From positions 1-5,134 of the forward strand of contig CAMLEM010000147.1 in assembly GCA_946479005.1 (NCBI GenBank): a stretch of 5,134 bases of DNA, in the 5' to 3' direction. Below the pieces are notes generated by a model, which saw only the letters and a program-made list of their open reading frames with translations, ran no database searches and was not told where the DNA came from. Within the stretch, counting starts at the first letter, position 1. Every line of letters starts with the position of its first letter. This DNA comes from an uncultured Chitinophagaceae bacterium (lineage in GTDB: Bacteria > Bacteroidota > Bacteroidia > Chitinophagales > Chitinophagaceae). Made by a program: the position numbers and the translations under genes. Positions 1 to 5,134 of this stretch are shown piece after piece.

Positions 1-3000
1 ATTGACCAGCGCATCGTACTGATCGGCGACGCCGGGGAGCTGGCTGGTGACAGTTCACACCCCGTGGTGGCTGCCGTCCGGAAATTCGTCAACCTGGATA
101 AGAAGACGACGGTCCTTTTCCTGGGCGATAACCTTTACAAGATCGGGCTCCCCGATGAGGAGTTTGACACTTATGAAAAAGCCCGGGCCATCCTGGATTC
201 ACAGCTTTCCATTGCCGACGGTACGGACGCAAAAGTTTATATGATGCCCGGTAACCACGACTGGGAAAATGGAGGCCGGGGCGGATATGATGCCATCATC
301 CGGCAACAGCTCTATGTTGACTTCCTGGCGGTGAATAAACCGAATATCAAATACTATCCTGAAGATGGTTGCCCCGGGCCCAAAGAGATCCTCCTGGGGA
401 ATAATGTGGCCGTGATCGTTTTCGACAGCCAATGGTGGCTGCACGCGCACGATAAACCCGAGATAGAATCTGATTGCGACAGTAAAACCCAGGAGGAGCT
501 GATCTCGCAGATCGAAGAAATGGCTTCCCGCAATTCCAAAAAGCTCGTCATTCTCGCCTGTCACCACCCCTTCAAGAGCAATGGGCCCCACGGCGGGTTC
601 TTTACTTTAAAACAACATATTTTCCCTTTCACCGACTGGAGGCCGTCCCTTTACATTCCCCTGCCGGTGATCGGTTCCATTTATCCGATTTCCAGGAGCG
701 TATTTGGAACGCCGCAGGACATTCCCTTTCCCACTTACCAGACGATGATCAACCAGGTAACTGAAGTGATCAGGAGGTCTGCCCCCAACGCGGTCTTCGT
801 GGCAGGGCACGAACACAATCTCCAGCATATCCGTGACAGCAACTACCATTATATCGTGAGCGGTGGAGGGTGTAAAACGAACCGTGTTTCCGACAGCCGT
901 AAGAGTGAATTCATTTCCCGCACCCAGGGTTTTGCCGTGATGGAGATCTCAAAAAACAAGAATGTATCGCTCAGCTTTTATACCGTTTCTGATTCTGTGA
1001 GGAAGGCCTACACTTCCACGTTGATGAATTTTACCAGCCTTCCCGAAGCGGTACTGGATTCCACTGAGATCCGTCCCGTGGAGGATCCCTTCCTCAAATA
1101 CAAGGACACTTTTTCCATTTCCGCCAGCGCCCGTTTCCCGCCGGTGGGAGGATTGAAAAAATTCTTTATGGGGCAGAACTATCGCTACGAATGGTCAGAG
1201 CCCGTGAATATGCGCGTCTTCAACCTGTCAAAAGAAAAGGGCGGCTTCTCGATCGTGAGCCTGGGGGGAGGGAAACAAACCACATCTCTCCGACTGCGGA
1301 ATAAAGTGACCAATAAAGAATATGTTCTGCGCAGCCTGAACAAGAATACCACCCGTGCCATCCCTGAACAGTTCAGGGGAACGCTGGCAGAAGACCTGGT
1401 GGCGGAGCTGACCTCGGCTTCGCATCCCTATTCAGCGCTGATCGTTCCCACGCTCGCTGAGAATCTGGATATCCCGGTCGCCAAGCCGGAATTGTTCTTT
1501 GTTCCCGATGATCCCGCCTTCGGTTTTTACCAGGAGCTATTTGCCAACTCGGTCTGTATGCTGGAGGAAAGGCACGCTTCCTGGGATGGATCCGAAACCC
1601 GGAGCACGGCAAAGGTCTTTGCGAAAATGCTCGAGGAGAATGATCACCGCGCCATCCAGCCGATGGTGGTGAAGGCGCGGCTGCTCGACTTTTTGCTGGC
1701 AGATTTCGACCGCCATTTCGACCAATGGAGATGGGGCGTGGAGGATACCGGTAAAGGAAAGATCTACTACCCGATCCCCAGGGACCGCGACCAGGCACTG
1801 TTCTATTCCGATGGTTACCTGTTAAAGGTTGTCAGCGGAAGAATAATGCCTTTCCTTAAAGGTTTCCAGGATGATATCCCCCGGGTGAAATGGCTGGGTT
1901 ACAGCGCCCGCGACTTCGACCGGATCTTTATGTCTTCGATCAATGAAGAACAATGGAAAAAGCACATCACCGATATCCAGGCTGAACTAACGGATTCGGT
2001 CATACGAACTTCCGTAAAGCAATTACCTCCCGAGGTATTCAAGATCAGCGGCGAGAATACGATCTCTAAAATGATCAGCCGACGCAATTTGCTGATGGAT
2101 GAGGGGCTAAAGTATTACCGCTTCCTTTCCCGTGAAGTGAATGTGATCGGCAGTAATGAAAAGGAATACTTCAAGATCAGCAATCACGGCGAAGGGCTCC
2201 AGGTGCGCGTTTATGCGTATCCCAAGGGTAAGGATACCAGCTTCATTATGTACGACCGGATATTCGACCCTTCCGTCACCAAGGAGATCCGTCTTTTCGG
2301 TTTGCACGATGATGATAAATTCGAAGTGGAAGAGAATGCCGTGTCAAGGATCAAATTGCGGATCATTGGTGGAAAAGGGAATGACACTTTTGATATCCGG
2401 GGCAACGTACGCAACCTGATCTATGATATGAACGTGGAAGGGAATTACATTCTCAACGAAAGCAGGACCAAGAACCGGTTCTCCCTGGACCCGCCCAACA
2501 ATTCCCGCGCTATTTTAGGGTACCAGTACAATTACACCAAACTCCCACAATTCGCCCTGGGCTACAATAGCGATGATGAGCTGATGGGAGGGGCAGCCAT
2601 CAGCCACCGCACTTATGGTTTCAGGTATATCCCCTATAAAACAGATCAACGGCTATCCTTCCTTCTCGCACCGGGAAGAAACGCCCTGCAGGTCCGATAC
2701 CGGGGGGAATTTAACCAGGTGATACGTGATAATGATATCCTGGTCAACGCGGTCTATTCCGCGCCCGCCCTGCGGAATTTCTTCGGCATAGGCAACAATA
2801 CCATCGTGGACGAGAGCCGGAATTTTCATTATTACCAAACCCGTTTCAATTACCTACAGGCGGAATTATTATTACGGAAAAGGTTCTTTGATAAGTTCCA
2901 TATACAGGGGGGGCCTTATTTCTTCCTCTATGATGCGAAATATTCCAAAAACACCGGTAACATCCTGGGTAATTTCCGCGAGATGGGGATGGATTCTTCT

Positions 3001-3594
3001 TCCGTTTTTGGCAGGAAGACCTATGCAGGCGCCAAATTCGGGATGGTGCTCGACAACAGGAACAATGAGCTCTGGCCCACAAGAGGTATGTTATGGACCA
3101 ATGACATCATCGCGGTTCGGGGAATGGGATCGGCAAAGAACTACGTGGCTTATATCAGCGATATGAAGGTGTATGCCAGCCTTACCGAACCGGCGCGGCT
3201 CGTAGCAGTGATCAAAGCGGGCGGCGGCCGCATCTACAGTAAACACTACGAATATTTCCAGGCGATGAATTTTGGGGTAAATAATTCCCTTTACAGCTTC
3301 CGGAAGAACCGATATTCAGGAAGAGGCACGATGTACGGAAGCCTGGAGATGCGGTATAAACTTCTTGATGTGAACTCTTATGTGCTTCCGGGGGAATTGG
3401 GCGTAATAGGTTTTTACGACGTGGGCAGGGTATTTGAAAAGAATCTGCCCGGCAGAAAATGGCATTCAGGCTATGGCGCCGGCTTCTATTACATTCCATT
3501 CAAGCTGTTCGTCATAACGGCCACGGCGGGATTTTCAAAGGGAGAGCCACTGTATAATTTTTCCCTGGGAACCAGGGTGAACTTCACTTTTTGA
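1..3594 (+). CDS. Purple-acid-phosphatase-like metallophosphoesterase fused to a C-terminal Omp85-like outer-membrane beta-barrel (5' end missing)
   Basis: The reading frame is open from the first base, so the start and any signal peptide lie upstream; 1197 codons are visible (residues numbered from base 1). Residues 1-335 carry all five metal-ligand motifs of purple acid phosphatases in order: GDAG (9-12), GDNLY (42-46, the GDxxY form whose Tyr binds ferric iron), GNHD (84-87), CHHP (187-190) and GHEHNLQ (269-275), close to mammalian ACP5-type enzymes. The phosphatase domain is therefore nearly complete, with a dinuclear metal site that should hydrolyse phosphomonoesters; the substrate is unknown. 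Residues about 410-700 contain a Gly-rich LGGGKQTTSLRL stretch (421-432), YVLRSLNK (441-448) and DFDRHFDQWRW (568-578) followed by PRDRDQA (593-599), resembling atypical kinases. Two RTX-like turns follow (767-776, 790-799). From about 860 to the end there are alternating amphipathic strands, FRKNRYSGR (1100-1108), GFYDVGRVF (1137-1145) and a terminal Phe, typical of Omp85/BamA-like barrels. By analogy with POTRA domains the catalytic part probably faces the periplasm (inference). A start at GTG 64 is rejected because it would lose the GDAG motif. Confidence 0.93.
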   Translation: MDQRIVLIGDAGELAGDSSHPVVAAVRKFVNLDKKTTVLFLGDNLYKIGLPDEEFDTYEKARAILDSQLSIADGTDAKVYMMPGNHDWENGGRGGYDAIIRQQLYVDFLAVNKPNIKYYPEDGCPGPKEILLGNNVAVIVFDSQWWLHAHDKPEIESDCDSKTQEELISQIEEMASRNSKKLVILACHHPFKSNGPHGGFFTLKQHIFPFTDWRPSLYIPLPVIGSIYPISRSVFGTPQDIPFPTYQTMINQVTEVIRRSAPNAVFVAGHEHNLQHIRDSNYHYIVSGGGCKTNRVSDSRKSEFISRTQGFAVMEISKNKNVSLSFYTVSDSVRKAYTSTLMNFTSLPEAVLDSTEIRPVEDPFLKYKDTFSISASARFPPVGGLKKFFMGQNYRYEWSEPVNMRVFNLSKEKGGFSIVSLGGGKQTTSLRLRNKVTNKEYVLRSLNKNTTRAIPEQFRGTLAEDLVAELTSASHPYSALIVPTLAENLDIPVAKPELFFVPDDPAFGFYQELFANSVCMLEERHASWDGSETRSTAKVFAKMLEENDHRAIQPMVVKARLLDFLLADFDRHFDQWRWGVEDTGKGKIYYPIPRDRDQALFYSDGYLLKVVSGRIMPFLKGFQDDIPRVKWLGYSARDFDRIFMSSINEEQWKKHITDIQAELTDSVIRTSVKQLPPEVFKISGENTISKMISRRNLLMDEGLKYYRFLSREVNVIGSNEKEYFKISNHGEGLQVRVYAYPKGKDTSFIMYDRIFDPSVTKEIRLFGLHDDDKFEVEENAVSRIKLRIIGGKGNDTFDIRGNVRNLIYDMNVEGNYILNESRTKNRFSLDPPNNSRAILGYQYNYTKLPQFALGYNSDDELMGGAAISHRTYGFRYIPYKTDQRLSFLLAPGRNALQVRYRGEFNQVIRDNDILVNAVYSAPALRNFFGIGNNTIVDESRNFHYYQTRFNYLQAELLLRKRFFDKFHIQGGPYFFLYDAKYSKNTGNILGNFREMGMDSSSVFGRKTYAGAKFGMVLDNRNNELWPTRGMLWTNDIIAVRGMGSAKNYVAYISDMKVYASLTEPARLVAVIKAGGGRIYSKHYEYFQAMNFGVNNSLYSFRKNRYSGRGTMYGSLEMRYKLLDVNSYVLPGELGVIGFYDVGRVFEKNLPGRKWHSGYGAGFYYIPFKLFVITATAGFSKGEPLYNFSLGTRVNFTF

Positions 3595-3657
3595 TCTCCG
3601 TTTTTCATCCTCTGACGGACGTCTGGCAGCTTAATTGCTATTTTATCTATATATAAT
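3595..3657 (+). promoter_or_regulatory. Intergenic gap with AT-rich leader before the cyclase gene
   Basis: This 63-base gap separates the barrel gene from the cyclase gene. Its last 27 bases are strongly AT-rich and contain no purine-rich Shine-Dalgarno sequence, which is common in Bacteroidota. TATTTTAT at 3639-3646 is only a partial match to the Bacteroidota -7 element TAnnTTTG, and no well-placed -33 element is evident. A TATAAT hexamer at 3652-3657 abuts the ATG and is too close to be its promoter. No stable hairpin followed by a T-run was found, so there is no visible terminator for the upstream gene. A weak promoter here is possible but unproven; read-through from the upstream gene is equally possible. 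Confidence 0.25.
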
Positions 3658-4764
3658 ATGCCCCGTGGATTCAGATTTAGCTTCAAACGTGTTTCCGTAA
3701 TCCGAAAACACGAATTACGGATGATCCTGGTCATTGCCGTGAGCTGGACCATCGTGGATTTTATTTTGTTCCTGCTGCGCTATTCCGTATCCAATCTTCC
3801 CTCAAAATATACCGATCCCGAAAGCAATGTGGTGAAGGAGGTCGCGCTCCGCGAGCTGAATGTTTTCATCATCAGCTTCATCATCGGCTATTTTATGGTT
3901 TCCACGCTGAGGAACTTCCTCCGCGATGCTTCCCTGTTTAAAAACCTGCTGATAAAAACCCTGGTGCTGATCCTCTTCTCCTTCGTGATGAATTTTTTCA
4001 TATACGTTACTTATGAAACTTTGCTGGAAGGCTTTAGTTTCCAGGAGGCGCTGGATAAGTTCACCTATAATATGTTCCATACCACCTGGCTTCTGCAGAA
4101 GATGCCGGAATGGGTGATGTTGTTCCTTTTCACGATGCTCGCCATCGAGATCAATGAAAAATACTCGCCGGGCGTATTCCTCGACATTATGCTGGGCCGC
4201 TACCTGCAGCCCCAGGAGCTCTCGCGCATCATTATGTTCCTCGACCTGAAAGATTCAACCCCCATTGCCGAGCGGCTGGGACATAAAGAGTATTTTAAAT
4301 TCATCCGGGATTTCATCTTTTATGTCTCGTCGGGGATTATGAAACATAACGGTAGGATCTACCAGTACCTGGGCGACGAGATCGTGGTTTGGTGGCCCGC
4401 CTCACGCCCCAACGCGAGGAAATGCGTGAACGCGATCCTCGAGATCCGGAAAGAGCTGAATAAAAATGGAGAAAGGTTCCGCAGACGGTACGGTGTTGTG
4501 CCGGAATATAAGGCCGGCCTCCACGTAGGCGTGGTGATGGTCGGGCAGATCGGCATCATCAAAAAAGACCTGGTGATGAGCGGGGATGCGATCAATACAG
4601 CCGCTCGCATCCGCACCGCCTGCAGCGACCTGAATCAAAAATACCTGGCATCGAAAGAATTGATCGAACTGATGGATATGAAGGAATGGCAGGCCGAAAA
4701 CCTCGGCCCGATAGAGCTCAAGGGAAAAAATGAGAACATCGAACTATTCGCCCTGAAAATTTAA
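3658..4764 (+). CDS. Membrane-anchored class III adenylate/guanylate cyclase
   Basis: This complete 368-residue protein should convert a nucleoside triphosphate (probably ATP) to the cyclic 3',5'-monophosphate and pyrophosphate in the cytoplasm. Four hydrophobic helices are seen at about residues 22-41, 67-85, 101-118 and 152-165. A short linker (about 166-190, with SPGVFLDIMLGRYLQP) leads to one catalytic domain at 191-368. Both metal-binding aspartates are present: D196 in MFLDLKDST and D240 in YQYLGDEIVVWW. The transition-state pair is present as N313 and R317 in GDAINTAARI. By hand alignment the positions that normally select the base (Lys and Asp/Thr in adenylyl cyclases) are Q236 and V306, so ATP versus GTP preference cannot be read from them. 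A single domain implies a working homodimer. The ATG at 3658 is chosen because it keeps the basic N-terminal stretch before helix 1; ATG 3721 (residue 22) would begin inside the helix and has no better ribosome site. No sensor domain other than the membrane part is visible, so any input probably comes through the helices or the loop at about 42-66. The next gene begins 13 bases downstream, suggesting an operon. Confidence 0.93.
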   Translation: MPRGFRFSFKRVSVIRKHELRMILVIAVSWTIVDFILFLLRYSVSNLPSKYTDPESNVVKEVALRELNVFIISFIIGYFMVSTLRNFLRDASLFKNLLIKTLVLILFSFVMNFFIYVTYETLLEGFSFQEALDKFTYNMFHTTWLLQKMPEWVMLFLFTMLAIEINEKYSPGVFLDIMLGRYLQPQELSRIIMFLDLKDSTPIAERLGHKEYFKFIRDFIFYVSSGIMKHNGRIYQYLGDEIVVWWPASRPNARKCVNAILEIRKELNKNGERFRRRYGVVPEYKAGLHVGVVMVGQIGIIKKDLVMSGDAINTAARIRTACSDLNQKYLASKELIELMDMKEWQAENLGPIELKGKNENIELFALKI

Positions 4765-4777
4765 TATTTTAGAAAGC

Positions 4778-5134
4778 TTGGAACAACTCACCCGAAAAGA
4801 AAGAGCCCAGCGGGTACGCGAAACCTGGCTGTTCAGGGGTCGCCTTAAAAAAGGCGTCCTCTTCATCACGGCAGCGCTCATCATAATTTTTATGATGTGG
4901 GTGGTGTTCATCTATACAAAGAGCAGCGCTGATCAACGCGTTTTCGAGGCCATCGCTCCGCATATCACCCCGTTACGCACCCGGATCATGCGTATCATCA
5001 CCTATATGGGAAACCCGGAGTTCCTCACGCCCGCCAACCTGCTCCTGCTGTTCTTTTTTATTTTCCGAAAGAGAAAATGGATGGCCATCCGCATATTTGT
5101 CGTGGCCCTGGGCGGGTTGGGCATCAAGCTGCTG
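4778..5134 (+). CDS. PAP2-family membrane phosphatase, N-terminal part (3' end outside window)
   Basis: The frame is open from after a TGA at 4754-4756 to the last base, giving 119 residues from the proposed TTG start. No ATG occurs in this frame before 4892, which lies inside the first membrane helix, so the TTG at 4778, 13 bases after the cyclase stop, is the best start; an A/G-rich AGAAAG lies directly before it but is too close to be a good ribosome site. The protein starts with a charged segment (MEQLTRKERAQRVRETW), followed by hydrophobic helices at about 26-46, 83-96 and 103-119. The segment ITYMGNPEFLTPANLLLL (residues 74-91) and the following basic turn RKRKW match the usual N-terminal pattern of bacterial PAP2 (phosphatidic acid phosphatase type 2) proteins, where a G(S/N)xxF-PxN motif precedes the catalytic KxxxxxxRP helix. 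The catalytic motifs lie beyond the window, so activity cannot be judged; only the Lys of GIKLL (residue 117) is seen and could be the start of the first motif. Family members dephosphorylate lipid phosphates or undecaprenyl pyrophosphate at the inner membrane. Confidence 0.78.
   Translation, partial: MEQLTRKERAQRVRETWLFRGRLKKGVLFITAALIIIFMMWVVFIYTKSSADQRVFEAIAPHITPLRTRIMRIITYMGNPEFLTPANLLLLFFFIFRKRKWMAIRIFVVALGGLGIKLL
4841..4856 (+). other. Perfect 6-bp inverted repeat with AAAA loop inside the start of the PAP2 gene
   Basis: CGCCTT (4841-4846) and AAGGCG (4851-4856) are perfect reverse complements separated by AAAA. The hairpin lies 63 bases inside the coding sequence and encodes the basic residues RLKKG just before the first membrane helix. 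No T-run follows, so it is not an intrinsic terminator. It may be chance or a local mRNA structure. Confidence 0.3.

Noticed and set aside
199..591. A 130-residue open frame on the minus strand opposite the phosphatase domain, and other minus-strand frames over the same gene
   Set aside because: The opposite strand carries all five phosphatase motifs in one long frame; the minus-strand translations show no recognisable domain and are codon shadows.
1373..1798. A 141-residue minus-strand frame opposite the kinase-like region
   Set aside because: Rich in Pro, Arg and Ser in the way expected of an antisense shadow, without any domain, and it lies fully inside a convincing gene.
3612..3630. GACGTC palindrome and CTG/CAG flanks as a terminator or operator
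   Set aside because: Pairing is only a few bases, with mismatches and no T-run; it is not distinguishable from chance.
3652..3657. TATAAT hexamer as a -10 promoter
   Set aside because: It touches the cyclase ATG, so transcription would begin inside the gene; the main Bacteroidota sigma factor also uses a different element.
4847..4853. AAAAAAG run as a possible programmed -1 frameshift site in the PAP2 gene
   Set aside because: The A6 run falls as two in-frame AAA codons, so the heptamer is not in the phase needed for canonical -1 slippage, and the same frame continues as a sensible membrane protein.
4769..4963. A 64-residue minus-strand frame at the window end
   Set aside because: It overlaps the open + strand frame with PAP2 features and has no recognisable content of its own.

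Overview
The window looks like chromosomal DNA of a Bacteroidota bacterium, plausibly of the Chitinophagales/Sphingobacteriales type. The reasons are the protein styles (a very long metallophosphoesterase fused to an Omp85-like barrel, a membrane-anchored class III cyclase with a Bacteroidota-like linker), moderate base composition, and the lack of clear Shine-Dalgarno sequences before the starts. This assignment is inference; there is no rRNA or other marker gene in the window.

Layout: three genes, all on the + strand and tightly packed. (1) Positions 1-3594 hold the 3' 1197 codons of a large gene whose start lies upstream. It encodes a purple-acid-phosphatase-like phosphoesterase domain, a middle region with an atypical-kinase-like signature, a short RTX-like segment and a C-terminal outer-membrane beta-barrel. 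(2) After a 63-base AT-rich gap, 3658-4764 encodes a complete 368-residue nucleotide cyclase with four predicted membrane helices and one class III catalytic domain. (3) Thirteen bases later, a gene that probably starts at a TTG codon (4778) runs off the end of the window. It is the N-terminal part of a PAP2-type (phosphatidic acid phosphatase type 2) membrane phosphatase.

How they may work together: all three products are predicted to act at the envelope. The first is in the outer membrane with its catalytic domain probably in the periplasm, the second is in the inner membrane making a cyclic nucleotide in the cytoplasm, and the third is an inner-membrane phosphatase of lipid or isoprenoid phosphates. 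The short gap between genes 2 and 3 suggests co-transcription; gene 1 may share the transcript or end before the AT-rich leader. A shared pathway is only a guess. No mobile elements, CRISPR arrays, RNA genes or convincing terminators were seen. The most interesting points are the three-part architecture of the large protein, its kinase-like middle region, and the non-canonical base-selecting positions of the cyclase.
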